Positions 14,567-22,617 of a stretch of DNA of 64,000 nucleotides are shown here, one piece after another. Origin of the DNA: Eubacterium sp. AF16-48. GTDB lineage: Bacteria > Bacillota > Clostridia > Lachnospirales > Lachnospiraceae. Position numbers and translations under genes: made by a program. Position 1 is the stretch's first letter, and each line of letters starts with the position of its first letter. Where the stretch lies: positions 124,001 through 188,000 of the forward strand of contig NZ_QUHB01000004.1 of NCBI RefSeq assembly GCF_003479405.1, given 5' to 3'. Under the pieces are notes generated by a model. It saw only the letters and a program-made list of their open reading frames with translations. It was not told the origin of the DNA and did not search any database.

Positions 14567-14855
14567 ATTAAAAGAATTAAAACGTGAATTATGGAGTGAA
14601 GCTCAAGACGTGCTTGGTGATGATTATGTAGATTATTATTTAGCAGAAGAATGTTGCGATAAGGCATATAGAAAAGCAATAGATGATATGTTTGCTAATA
14701 TCATGAACATTACAGAAGCAATGTACAAGATAAATGAAGAGAAATTTTATAATTTACATCAGAAAAAATACAAACATTACAACAGTGCAATTAAAGATAT
14801 TTGGAATGAATTGGATAAGTTGAAAGAGGAACTGAAAGGAGAAGAGGATGAGTGA
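14556..14855 (+). CDS. Small helical phage protein
   Basis: This 99-residue, strongly charged and helical protein (MEDRLKELKRELWSEAQDVL at the start) is probably a coiled coil. The ATG at 14556 has GGAGCAGGA upstream; the longer frame from 14511 has no ribosome binding site. It is tightly overlapped with its neighbours on both sides. The function is unknown. Confidence 0.6.
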   Translation: MEDRLKELKRELWSEAQDVLGDDYVDYYLAEECCDKAYRKAIDDMFANIMNITEAMYKINEEKFYNLHQKKYKHYNSAIKDIWNELDKLKEELKGEEDE

Positions 14856-15219
14856 TAATTTAGAAAATGCTATATCTAAGAAACCGGATAAAATTAAAGT
14901 AGATGAGTTAGGAATAATAGTCACTGGCAGTGTCGAAGAGCCTTATTATAGCTTAAAATATCATATACCAGGTAATAACTATTATAATATAGGGTTTAGT
15001 TCCTATTGTTTACAGACAGTGATTAGATTTAGGGATGAGTACTTTATCTTAGTTCCAAAGGAAGAAGTAGAAGTTGTAGATGTGAAGTTATTTAAAGAGA
15101 AGCTGGAGGAGTATGCAGTAGGTCAATGTACTTCATTGAGAATGGAACAAGTAGAAATAAGTATTGAAAGAGTGTTAGACCTTTTAGAAGAATGTAAGGA
15201 GGAGCAGGAAGATGAATGA
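14848..15219 (+). CDS. Phage protein of unknown function
   Basis: This 123-residue protein has a mixed alpha/beta middle (YHIPGNNYYNIGFSSYCLQT) and an acidic helical C-terminus (VLDLLEECKEEQEDE). GGAGAAGAGG lies before the ATG. Eight-base overlaps at both ends indicate translational coupling. Confidence 0.6.
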   Translation: MSDNLENAISKKPDKIKVDELGIIVTGSVEEPYYSLKYHIPGNNYYNIGFSSYCLQTVIRFRDEYFILVPKEEVEVVDVKLFKEKLEEYAVGQCTSLRMEQVEISIERVLDLLEECKEEQEDE

Positions 15220-15400
15220 GGAAGTAAAAAAAGAAATTAACCTAATTCTAAATCTGCTAAAAGGCTCATTGACACAGAATGAGGTGTCTATGGGATTTGA
15301 TAACGAAACGGAAAGCCTAATGTTTTTTGATACAGCAACTTACATTAAAGAACGTAGATTTGACGGATTTAGGGTTAAGTTAGAGGAGTTAGTGAGGTGA
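15212..15400 (+). CDS. Small phage protein, unknown
   Basis: This 62-residue protein reads MNEEVKKEINLILNLLKGSL and then a short beta region (ESLMFFDTATYIKER). The start follows AAGGAGGAGCAGGA. No family is recognised. It belongs to the tightly packed accessory gene run. Confidence 0.6.
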   Translation: MNEEVKKEINLILNLLKGSLTQNEVSMGFDNETESLMFFDTATYIKERRFDGFRVKLEELVR

Positions 15401-15406
15401 TTAGGA

Positions 15407-15715
15407 ATGAATATTCTTAGGCTATTAATTGGATTATTTACAGGCATTGGAATAGTTGTTGTACTTTGTATAATTGAGCAGATAGTAATTAATATCAAAA
15501 ACGAGATAAAAGATTATAGAGCAAACAAAACAAGAATTAAATGCTTATGCAGACCCCATGTTTATGCATTACATTCAATTTGGGCGGGCGAGGAAGCAGA
15601 ATTCATATGTACAAAATGTGGAAAGGAAAAGAGGTTAATTGTTGAGCCAAAATCTTTTTATGAATTTTTCAGGAAAAAGGAGAGTGAACAGAATGAGATT
15701 AATAGATGCAGATAA
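15407..15715 (+). CDS. Membrane-anchored small protein with a CxxC motif
   Basis: This 102-residue protein has an N-terminal transmembrane helix (about 5-27, LLIGLFTGIGIVVVLCII) followed by a soluble part with CLCRPH and CTKCGK, a plausible zinc ribbon. It overlaps the next gene by 23 bases. The function is unknown. The topology suggests a cytoplasmic zinc domain tethered to the membrane. Confidence 0.6.
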   Translation: MNILRLLIGLFTGIGIVVVLCIIEQIVINIKNEIKDYRANKTRIKCLCRPHVYALHSIWAGEEAEFICTKCGKEKRLIVEPKSFYEFFRKKESEQNEINRCR

Positions 15716-16004
15716 AATAGACTTTAATGAAGTATTTGTGGGAGCAAGTAAGTTTGCAGAAGATACAAGACAAGCAGGAAAAATGCTTATTGATGCACAG
15801 CCAACAGCCTATGACGTGGATAAGGTTGTATACGAAATCAATAATAAAATACAGGAATTAGACGATAAGCAAAAACTTTTTATAGAAAATGGATTGTTTA
15901 ATATGGCTGATAAAATGGCAAGCAAAATAGGGATATACATAGAATGTCGGGAAATAGTGGAAAAGGCAGGTGAAGAAGATGTTAGTACCCGCAATTTTAT
16001 ATAA
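15693..16004 (+). CDS. Small phage protein with the MRLIDADKI opening
   Basis: This 103-residue protein begins MRLIDADKIDFNEVF and contains DAQPTAYDVDKVVYEIN, a pattern seen in many small accessory proteins of Firmicute phages. AAAAAGGAG precedes the ATG at 15693, and the longer frame from 15639 is not supported. The function is unknown. Confidence 0.7.
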   Translation: MRLIDADKIDFNEVFVGASKFAEDTRQAGKMLIDAQPTAYDVDKVVYEINNKIQELDDKQKLFIENGLFNMADKMASKIGIYIECREIVEKAGEEDVSTRNFI

Positions 16005-16458
16005 AGAGCAAATTACAAAGGAATTTCAGAAATATCTATACACAACCGACATGATGTATGTGACTGGCTGTTTAGAGAACTGGATTCCTAATATAATTGA
16101 ATGTCCGGATGAAGGTAGGTTTCAGTATGCAATAGTAGATGAAAATGAAAAACTAATTGGATATTTAGGTTATTCAATAGATTACTACGCGTCAAGAGCA
16201 TACAACTTCGGACTATTTTCATTCGATAGAGGAAATCTTACTGTTGCAAGAGATACATTTGATAAGTTAGAAGAATTAGTAAATACATTACATAGAGTTG
16301 AATGGAGAGCTATTAGTGGCAATCCAGCTTGTAGAGGATATGATAATTTTATCAAGAAATATAATGGTAAGAAGCATATATTAAGAGATGCCATTAAGGA
16401 TAAAGACGGTAATTATCATAACGATATTATTTATGAAATTGTGAAGGAAGGTGATTAG
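15979..16458 (+). CDS. GNAT-fold acetyltransferase-like phage protein
   Basis: This 159-residue protein shows the GNAT strand pattern: FQYAIVDENEKLIGYLGYSI, a helix, then a terminal RVEWRAISGNPACRGYDNFI. The acetyl-CoA loop (R/QxxGxG/A) is not well preserved, so catalysis is uncertain. I chose the ATG at 15979; a GTG at 15970 is also in frame. In the accessory run it could modify a host or phage protein; this is inferred. Confidence 0.6.
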   Translation: MLVPAILYKEQITKEFQKYLYTTDMMYVTGCLENWIPNIIECPDEGRFQYAIVDENEKLIGYLGYSIDYYASRAYNFGLFSFDRGNLTVARDTFDKLEELVNTLHRVEWRAISGNPACRGYDNFIKKYNGKKHILRDAIKDKDGNYHNDIIYEIVKEGD

Positions 16459-16536
16459 ATGAGAGCAATAAACATACTGCTTATAGCTTGGGTTATGGTC
16501 TTATGGATCTTAATTAAGTCTAAGGGCAGAGATTAA
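16459..16536 (+). CDS. 25-residue single-helix membrane microprotein
   Basis: MRAINILLIAWVMVLWILIK plus SKGRD. The ATG immediately follows the stop of the GNAT-like gene and has GGAAGG upstream. The single hydrophobic helix with a basic end predicts membrane insertion. Such tiny proteins are easily missed; this one might be a toxin-like or regulatory peptide. Confidence 0.5.
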   Translation: MRAINILLIAWVMVLWILIKSKGRD

Positions 16537-16556
16537 GAAGAAAGGTACATTGACAA

Positions 16557-16585
16557 TTGAATATTGGTAGTTTGGATGGTATAAT
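16557..16585 (+). promoter_or_regulatory. Promoter of the 127-residue zinc-ribbon gene
   Basis: TTGAAT (16557-16562), 17-bp spacer and perfect TATAAT (16580-16585) lie 30 bp upstream of the start codon. A second TTGACA just upstream is too far from the -10 box. With the terminator at 17025-17058 it makes the next gene an independent transcription unit. Confidence 0.65.
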
Positions 16586-16615
16586 CTAGGTATTAATTGC
16601 GAAAGAGGGGGAAAT

Positions 16616-16999
16616 ATGTCATTAATAGAAAATATTAAAAGCATAACAAAGACAGTATCTGATGCAGGGAACCATGAGTTGTATCAAAAACTTGAAGAGG
16701 TTAGTAAAGAAATATATGAGTTAAGTTTGGAAAATATGCAACTCAAAGAAGAATTGAGGATATTAAAACAAAAGCAGGATGAAAATATGGAAAAGGTTTT
16801 CAAAGATGGGGCGTATTATTTTGGAAACGAAGGACCTTATTGTACAAATTGTTATGACGATTTAGGCAAGAAGATTAGAGTACATGAAGAAGATGATAAC
16901 ATGGGAATAATATATAATACTTGTCCAAAGTGTAAATTTCGTTCTATAAAACAAAAATATCCATGCAAGCCTGTTCTCCTTGACACAATAACATTTTAA
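16616..16999 (+). CDS. Coiled-coil plus zinc-ribbon protein
   Basis: This 127-residue protein has an N-terminal coiled coil (about 25-60, LEEVSKEIYELSLENMQLKE) and a C-terminal zinc ribbon with CTNCYDD and CPKCKF cysteine pairs. It has its own promoter and terminator, which marks it as a possible cargo (moron) gene expressed in the lysogen. No specific function is known. Confidence 0.65.
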   Translation: MSLIENIKSITKTVSDAGNHELYQKLEEVSKEIYELSLENMQLKEELRILKQKQDENMEKVFKDGAYYFGNEGPYCTNCYDDLGKKIRVHEEDDNMGIIYNTCPKCKFRSIKQKYPCKPVLLDTITF

Positions 17000-17024
17000 T
17001 AATCATTATAACTGATAAATACGC

Positions 17025-17058
17025 AACCAACTACCAGTATTCGGTGGTTGGTTTTTTT
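17025..17058 (+). terminator. Strong intrinsic terminator
   Basis: AACCAACTACC (17025-17035) pairs with GGTGGTTGGTT (17043-17053, one U-G) and runs into seven T's. It closes the zinc-ribbon gene unit. Confidence 0.85.
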
Positions 17059-17090
17059 ATGCAGAAAAATAAGAGAAAGGATTGAAGAGG

Positions 17091-17522
17091 TTGGAAGATA
17101 AGAAAATAACAGCAAAGGAGTACCTGGGGCAGGTTAGACATATGGAAATGCAGATAAGAGACCTTCAGGATGAAATAAAAAGGCTTAAGGAGCTTGCAGT
17201 GGGAATTAGTGCATTGAATTGTGATGAAAAGGTTTTAAGCAGTGTTTCACAGGATAAAATGGCTAATACCGTGTGCGAGATAGACGAAAAAGTACGTGAA
17301 CTGGATGAAAAGGTAAGGGAATTTGTGAGAATACGTTCAAAGGTTATGGAGACTATACATATGCTTAGAAACGACGAATATGAGCACATTCTGTACAAAC
17401 GCTACTGCCTGATGAAGAAATGGGAAGAGATAGCATTGGAAATGAACATTTCATATAGGCATGTTCTAAGGCTGCATGGATTAGCCTTGGTTGAAATCGA
17501 GGAAATATTAAAGTTGTCATAG
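17091..17522 (+). CDS. ArpU/RinA-like late-gene regulator (sigma-like, DUF1492 type)
   Basis: This 143-residue protein, from the TTG at 17091 (AAAGGA 9 nt upstream; a TTG at 17082 is too close), has a coiled N-terminus. Its C-terminal sigma-factor-region-4-like HTH reads YKRYCLMKKWEEIALEMNIS, then YRHVLRLHGLAL. This family sits just upstream of the terminase in many Firmicute phages and activates late genes. Here two cargo genes separate it from terS. Confidence 0.75.
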   Translation: MEDKKITAKEYLGQVRHMEMQIRDLQDEIKRLKELAVGISALNCDEKVLSSVSQDKMANTVCEIDEKVRELDEKVREFVRIRSKVMETIHMLRNDEYEHILYKRYCLMKKWEEIALEMNISYRHVLRLHGLALVEIEEILKLS

Positions 17523-17531
17523 AATGTCACA

Positions 17532-17562
17532 TTGACCCGTGCTAAAATAGTATTGTGATAAT
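17532..17562 (+). promoter_or_regulatory. Possible promoter downstream of the late regulator
   Basis: TTGACC (17532-17537), 19-bp spacer, extended -10 TGTGATAAT (GATAAT at 17557-17562). Only about 60 bp separate it from the terminator at 17630-17655, so it would make a short RNA or an attenuated leader. Confidence 0.4.
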
Positions 17563-17629
17563 TTGATAGATGACATTTTTGTTTCGTCTTGATGGTTTCC
17601 CCCTAGTATTTTATATTTTTTTCATGAAG

Positions 17630-17655
17630 GAACGGTCTTTTGGCTGTTCTTTTTT
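17630..17655 (+). terminator. Intrinsic terminator upstream of the cargo cassette
   Basis: GAACGGTC (17630-17637) pairs with GGCTGTTC (17642-17649, two G-U pairs) around TTTT, followed by six T's. It insulates the two-gene cassette from the late regulator. Confidence 0.75.
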
Positions 17656-17656
17656 G

Positions 17657-17685
17657 TTGTATTTTGTCAGCTTATGGGATATGAT
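17657..17685 (+). promoter_or_regulatory. Promoter of the two-gene cargo cassette
   Basis: TTGTAT (17657-17662), 17-bp spacer, TATGAT (17680-17685) lie directly after the terminator and 28 bp before the ATG. The placement is typical of moron genes. Confidence 0.55.
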
Positions 17686-17713
17686 GAAAGAAAATACTGG
17701 GGAGGGATTCAAA

Positions 17714-18643
17714 ATGGCAAAGGAAAAGAGTACAGTATCTAGAAGTATATATTATTATGATGCAATAATGTACCATAGAGATTCAAAAGGAAATTTGCAA
17801 CGTTCAAATAATAAGGCAGGTAGTATAATAAGCAGTGTTTTTTCGCAAATTAAAAAAATGCAATTAGATAACGATGATGACATTATGATAAAAGTAAAAT
17901 CAGGAAATAAATTGTTTATGATTATCGATAATGATTCAGAAAATAGGATTGATTTTAGGATTGTTTTAAGTAGAAGGGATATTATACCGTTCGTAGAAAA
18001 GGATGGAAAGTTAGAGAGTTTAACGAACTATATAGATAAAAATCAGAATATAGCAGAAATAACGCATGGTGTATATTTTAAGGAGTATGGAGTATTTGGA
18101 ATTGAATATAATTTTAATGGAGCCAGATCATCAGCAATACCTCAATATTTTATGGAACAATCTAATTTAATAGAATATATGCAACTATCAAATATATTGA
18201 ATATGGATGCATATTTGAAATTGAATACAAAAAAAGACTATAGTTTGTTTGATATTACAATAAGGAATAATTCTATACTTCACAATAAATTAATGGAAAG
18301 GACATCTATATTTGCTGTGAAGGAAAAATTTGATGAAGTTGAGACATATGAAATTATATTGCGAAAGAGGAAAACAAAAAAGAATGGATATAAGGGATTT
18401 AATTTACCTATGTCGTATGGTTTATTAGAAGAAATATTAAAAAAAGATAGAGAAGATATAGAAAAATTTAGAGTTAGTCAAGATAAAATATCAGAAAATA
18501 TTGATTTACTATCAGACAAATTTGTAAATAAAGTAACATTTGTTAAGGAAAAGAATCGATCTATTGATTCAAAAAATATGTATGAAAATATAAGTTCATA
18601 TTTTGAGTTGGTAGTATCAGAAAATTGTGAAAAGGTGGAATAA
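17714..18643 (+). CDS. Cargo gene A: 309-residue soluble protein, unknown, candidate phage-defence effector
   Basis: The ATG at 17714 follows GGGGAGGGA; an upstream extension from 17570 crosses the terminator and promoter and is rejected. The protein has alternating strands and helices (MIKVKSGNKLFMIID, RIDFRIVLSRRDIIPFV, HGVYFKEYGVFGIEYNFNG, then SAIPQYFMEQSN), a central Lys-rich region and a helical C-terminus. It lacks a signal peptide or membrane helix. Its coding sequence is visibly richer in A+T than the flanking late genes. It is coupled to the membrane protein gene 3 bp downstream. The pairing resembles, in architecture only, two-component defences such as Kiwa. I do not recognise its family with certainty. 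Confidence 0.6.
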   Translation: MAKEKSTVSRSIYYYDAIMYHRDSKGNLQRSNNKAGSIISSVFSQIKKMQLDNDDDIMIKVKSGNKLFMIIDNDSENRIDFRIVLSRRDIIPFVEKDGKLESLTNYIDKNQNIAEITHGVYFKEYGVFGIEYNFNGARSSAIPQYFMEQSNLIEYMQLSNILNMDAYLKLNTKKDYSLFDITIRNNSILHNKLMERTSIFAVKEKFDEVETYEIILRKRKTKKNGYKGFNLPMSYGLLEEILKKDREDIEKFRVSQDKISENIDLLSDKFVNKVTFVKEKNRSIDSKNMYENISSYFELVVSENCEKVE

Positions 18644-18646
18644 ATT

Positions 18647-19096
18647 ATGAGCAAGTCTAGATGCATCCATATTATGGATAAGCTTTTGATAAGTTTAACA
18701 CCAATTGTAGTTGCTTTAGTAAGTGTGAGTATGTTAATACCAAAGAACAAGATAGGGTTAAAAGAAGGTATTGATAATTGTAAAATGATGCTCGATATAT
18801 GGGGCGTGATGTTAGGATTTGTGATTACAGCATTATCAATTTTATTAACCATTCATGAAAATAGATATGTTAAAATGTTAATTGATACAAAGCACTACTC
18901 AACGGTTTTATTCTCGTATGCCTTTTGTTGCATATACTTGTTTATTGCAGTTATTGTATCTATTATTTTGATTTATGGGGGAATATGGAATGATGAGATT
19001 TATATATTGTTTAAGATACTAATTGTAACGACAATTACAAGTTTAGGAATTGCGTTGTTTTTTATGTTTAAAATAATTTTTAAAGAAAATAACTGA
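18647..19096 (+). CDS. Cargo gene B: small four-helix membrane protein
   Basis: This 149-residue protein has four predicted membrane helices (about 12-31, 48-68, 84-110 and 115-143) with short loops. It starts at an ATG 3 bp after cargo gene A, with AAAAGGTGG upstream, so the two are co-translated. It is followed by a strong terminator. A membrane partner for the soluble protein fits membrane-targeting defence or superinfection exclusion, which is inferred from layout. Confidence 0.6.
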   Translation: MSKSRCIHIMDKLLISLTPIVVALVSVSMLIPKNKIGLKEGIDNCKMMLDIWGVMLGFVITALSILLTIHENRYVKMLIDTKHYSTVLFSYAFCCIYLFIAVIVSIILIYGGIWNDEIYILFKILIVTTITSLGIALFFMFKIIFKENN

Positions 19097-19115
19097 AGAT
19101 TAATTGGCAAAGTTG

Positions 19116-19141
19116 AAAGACACCTTAAAGGTGTCTTTTTT
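19116..19141 (+). terminator. Intrinsic terminator ending the cargo cassette
   Basis: AAAGACACC (19116-19124) pairs with GGTGTCTTT (19130-19138) and is followed by further T's. It separates the cassette from the terminase genes. Confidence 0.85.
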
Positions 19142-19176
19142 GATGCGTAAAAATTTGAAATGAGAGAGGTGGTGTT

Positions 19177-19983
19177 GTGAGCAATGAATTAAAAAAATAT
19201 GAACAGGCAGAAACAGACTATATGAATGGTCTGAAATATAAAGAAATAGCAGAAAAATATAGTGTATCAATTAGCACTGTAAAATCTTGGAAGACAAGAT
19301 ACAACTGGAACCGAAAAGGGCAAAAAAGTACGCGTACAAAAAAGAAAAAAGTATGCATACAAAATAATACCTCTTTTGAAGAGGTGGAGCAGGTAGTTGA
19401 CAGTGATAATTTAACAGATGAACAGAGACTATTTTGTATCTATTATATCCGGTGTTTCAATGCAACCAAAGCATATATGAAAGCCTATGGTGTTAAATAT
19501 AATGTTGCAGCAGTTTCAGGTTGCAGGTTGTTGCAAAAGGAAAAGATAAGAAAATGTATTACTGAATTAAAACAAAACAGATTAAACAGGGAAATGTTAT
19601 CAGAAGAGGACATTTTTCAAAAATATATGGATATTGCTTTTGCAGATATTAGTGAATATTTGGATTTTGGAAGTGGAGAAGGCATAAACTTTGGAACATT
19701 AAAAAATTCTCAGGAAGTGGATGGAACGCTTATAAGCGAAATTAAAATGTCCCATGGGAAAACAGAAAGTGTATCAGTAAAGTTATTAGACAGAATGAAA
19801 GCATTAGACTGGTTATCGGATCATATGGATATGGCAACACCGGAACAAAGAGCCAGAATAGATTTATTAAATGTTCAGGTAGATAGAGCTACAGGTAGAA
19901 CAAATCAGGGAGAACTATCCAAAGTTGATGAATTGTTAATGCAAATTAAGAAGCAGGCAGGTGATGTTGATGGTTCTAAGTGA
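19177..19983 (+). CDS. terS: Terminase small subunit
   Basis: This 268-residue protein recognises packaging sites and delivers DNA to the large subunit. An N-terminal HTH (YKEIAEKYSVSISTVKSWKT) precedes the terminase_2 core (LTDEQRLFCIYYIRCFNATK ... AYGVKYNVAAVSGCRLL). The GTG start at 19177 follows GAGAGGTGG. It overlaps the large-subunit gene by 14 bases. Confidence 0.9.
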   Translation: MSNELKKYEQAETDYMNGLKYKEIAEKYSVSISTVKSWKTRYNWNRKGQKSTRTKKKKVCIQNNTSFEEVEQVVDSDNLTDEQRLFCIYYIRCFNATKAYMKAYGVKYNVAAVSGCRLLQKEKIRKCITELKQNRLNREMLSEEDIFQKYMDIAFADISEYLDFGSGEGINFGTLKNSQEVDGTLISEIKMSHGKTESVSVKLLDRMKALDWLSDHMDMATPEQRARIDLLNVQVDRATGRTNQGELSKVDELLMQIKKQAGDVDGSK

Positions 19984-21223
19984 TAAACAGATGGAGTTTG
20001 TTAGGAACGCATATCACCGATACAACATAAAGACCGGAGCAACACGTTCAGGGAAGTCATATATGGATAACCTGTATACTATTCCATCAAGAGTTAGAGA
20101 AAGAATAGGCAAAGATGGACTGAATGCAATCATAGGAGTTTCCAAAGGAACTATTGAAAGAAACGTTCTGCAACCAATGAGAGAAATATATGGGCCGAAC
20201 ATTATTGGAGACATAGGCTCAAATAACATTGTAAGCATATTTGGAGATTATGCTTATTGCCTGGGTGCTGAAAAAATAAGTCAGGTATCAAAGCTTAGAG
20301 GTTCGTCACTAAAATATGTTTATGGTGATGAAGTTGCAGAGTGGAACAAAGAAGTATTTGAATTATTAAAGTCACGTATGGATAAGCCTTACAGCTGCTT
20401 TGATGGTGCATGTAACCCGGATAATCCAAATCATTGGTTTAAGAAGTTTCTGGATTCTGATGCAGATATATATTGTCAGCAATACACAATATTTGATAAT
20501 CCTTTTCTACCAAAGGAATTTGTTGAAAATCTGTGTAATGAATATAAAGGCACTGTTTATTATGACAGATACATAAGAGGTTTGTGGGTTGCAGCAGAAG
20601 GGGCAGTATATAAGTTGTTTAATGATGCACAGGCACAGATACCTAATCCATTTAAGATTTATGAAAAACCATTGAACATAATGGAAATCAACATAGGTGT
20701 TGACTTTGGTGGAAGTGGTTCGGGACATGCGTTTTGTGCCACAGGTTATACAAGGGGGTACATGAACATTGTGCCATTGGTATCCGAATGGGTGGACTGT
20801 TCACAGAATGATATAGACCCGGAAAAGCTTGGAAAGTTATTTGTTGACTTTTGCTTAAAGGTTTTAAATCTGTATGGATTTATTACACACGTGTATTGTG
20901 ATAGTGCAGAGCAGACATTAATAGCAGGCTTAAGAAGTACAGCAAGAAAGAATGGATTAGGCTGGTTAAGAATAGAAAATGCAATGAAGATACCAATTAA
21001 TGACAGAATAAGATTTGTTCAGAGAATGATGGGACAGGGCAGATTAAAATACATGGGACAGCATTGCAGGTCATTGGAAAATGCTTTATGTGGAGCATTA
21101 TGGAATCCGAAGAATTTAACAGAAGATGAACGATTAGATGATGGCACAAGTGACATTGATTCACTAGATGCCTTTGAATATACATTTGAAAGAGATATTA
21201 GTAGATTTATCAGATATGAATAG
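19970..21223 (+). CDS. terL: Terminase large subunit
   Basis: This 417-residue motor and nuclease has a Walker A-like TGATRSGKSY (about 23-32), Walker B VYGDEVAEW and an RNase H-like nuclease with aspartates in NIGVDFGGSGSGHAF, VYCDSAEQTL and DIDSLDAFEY. I prefer the ATG at 19970 (AGGTGA 5 nt upstream); a GTG at 19961 and an ATG at 19964 are also in frame. It packages the genome into the prohead with the portal that follows. Confidence 0.93.
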   Translation: MVLSDKQMEFVRNAYHRYNIKTGATRSGKSYMDNLYTIPSRVRERIGKDGLNAIIGVSKGTIERNVLQPMREIYGPNIIGDIGSNNIVSIFGDYAYCLGAEKISQVSKLRGSSLKYVYGDEVAEWNKEVFELLKSRMDKPYSCFDGACNPDNPNHWFKKFLDSDADIYCQQYTIFDNPFLPKEFVENLCNEYKGTVYYDRYIRGLWVAAEGAVYKLFNDAQAQIPNPFKIYEKPLNIMEINIGVDFGGSGSGHAFCATGYTRGYMNIVPLVSEWVDCSQNDIDPEKLGKLFVDFCLKVLNLYGFITHVYCDSAEQTLIAGLRSTARKNGLGWLRIENAMKIPINDRIRFVQRMMGQGRLKYMGQHCRSLENALCGALWNPKNLTEDERLDDGTSDIDSLDAFEYTFERDISRFIRYE

Positions 21224-21234
21224 AGGTGTAAGGT

Positions 21235-22617
21235 ATGAGATTTTCAAATATGGTTTCGCAAATAGGAAAGGTATTAAATAAAAATTCCCAAACACCGGTT
21301 GATTTATCCTATCTTACAGCAATGGCAGGATACATTGAATTATGGAGTGCAATGTATGAGGGTAAATCACCCTGGTTAAAAAAGAATGATGAAAATTGTA
21401 ATCTTCCTGCAAGTATAGCACAGGAAATAGCAAGATTAGTTACTCTTGAGCTTAAGAGTGAGTGTACCGGAAGTGAAAGAGCAGACTACATAGAAAAATA
21501 TTATGCAAAGGCTTTAGAAAGCTTAAAAAAGTATGTGGAATATGGATGTGCTAAAGGTAGCTTAATATTTAAACCATACGTAACTGCAAATGGTTTAGCA
21601 GTTCAGTACATACAAGCTGACTGCTTTTTCCCTATATCATTTGATGATTCAGGAAACATAACAGACTGCATTTTTACAGAGCAGTTTAGAAAAAACAAGA
21701 AAATTTATACAAGGCTAGAAAGAGACATTATAGAAGATGATACTTTAACAATTGAAAATATGGCTTTTGTAAGTTCAAATCCTGAAATATTGGGAACACA
21801 GGTTGAAATTACAGCAGTTGATAAGTGGAAGATGCTGGAGAATGAAGTCAAGTTCAAGAATGTAAGCAAGTTACCATTTGGCTTTTTTAAAGTACCTTTG
21901 GCAAACACAGTAGATTCCACATCACCAATTGGGGTTTCTGTGTATTCCAAGGCAATTGATTCAATAAAATTGGCAGATGAAAGATATTCACAGATTGATT
22001 GGGAGTTCGTTTCAAAGGAAACAGCAATACATATTGCAGAAAGTTTATTAAAACTTAATAAGTCTACAGGCAAATTTGAGTATCCAGGTGGAAAAGACAG
22101 ATTATATAGAGAAGTAGAATACAGTTCAGGGGCAACAGATAAACCATTGCTTGACGTATATTCTCCTGACATAAGAGACCAGAGTTTTTACAATGGATTT
22201 AACAATCAACTAAAGCGTGTAGAATTTGATTGTAATTTGGCTTATGGAACGCTTTCAGATCCAAATAATGTGGATAAGACAGCAGAAGAAATAAAAACAA
22301 GCAAGCAACGCTCTTATTCAATGGTTTCAGACACACAACTTGCGTTGCAGAATGCTTTAAATGGTTTAATAGTCGCTATGGACTTCTGGGTAAGCATATA
22401 TGGATTAGCTCCTGAAGGGAAAATTAATACTTCATTTGAATGGGACGACAGCATTGTTGTGGACTCAGAAAAAGCACGTTCTACAGATAGAGCAGATGTG
22501 GCAATGGGTGCAATGTCATTGGTTGAATACAGAATGAAATGGTATGGAGAGACAGAAGAGGTGGCAAAGCAAAAAATAGCCGGTCAGCAGGAAGGCACAA
22601 CAGGAGATGATGAATAG
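21235..22617 (+). CDS. Portal protein
   Basis: This 460-residue protein matches A118/SPP1-type portals by length, position and sequence (LVTLELKSECTGSERADYIE, FKVPLANTVDSTSPIGVSVY, DERYSQIDWEF). It forms the dodecameric entry ring at one capsid vertex. The gene starts 11 bp after terL with AGGTGTAAGG upstream. Its stop overlaps the GTG of the next gene. Confidence 0.88.
   Translation: MRFSNMVSQIGKVLNKNSQTPVDLSYLTAMAGYIELWSAMYEGKSPWLKKNDENCNLPASIAQEIARLVTLELKSECTGSERADYIEKYYAKALESLKKYVEYGCAKGSLIFKPYVTANGLAVQYIQADCFFPISFDDSGNITDCIFTEQFRKNKKIYTRLERDIIEDDTLTIENMAFVSSNPEILGTQVEITAVDKWKMLENEVKFKNVSKLPFGFFKVPLANTVDSTSPIGVSVYSKAIDSIKLADERYSQIDWEFVSKETAIHIAESLLKLNKSTGKFEYPGGKDRLYREVEYSSGATDKPLLDVYSPDIRDQSFYNGFNNQLKRVEFDCNLAYGTLSDPNNVDKTAEEIKTSKQRSYSMVSDTQLALQNALNGLIVAMDFWVSIYGLAPEGKINTSFEWDDSIVVDSEKARSTDRADVAMGAMSLVEYRMKWYGETEEVAKQKIAGQQEGTTGDDE

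Noticed and set aside
17570..17713. N-terminal extension of cargo gene A (MTFLFRLDGFPLVFYIFFMKERS...)
   Set aside because: It would read through a terminator hairpin and the cassette promoter; the ATG at 17714 has a clear ribosome binding site. The hydrophobic text is an artefact of T-rich DNA.
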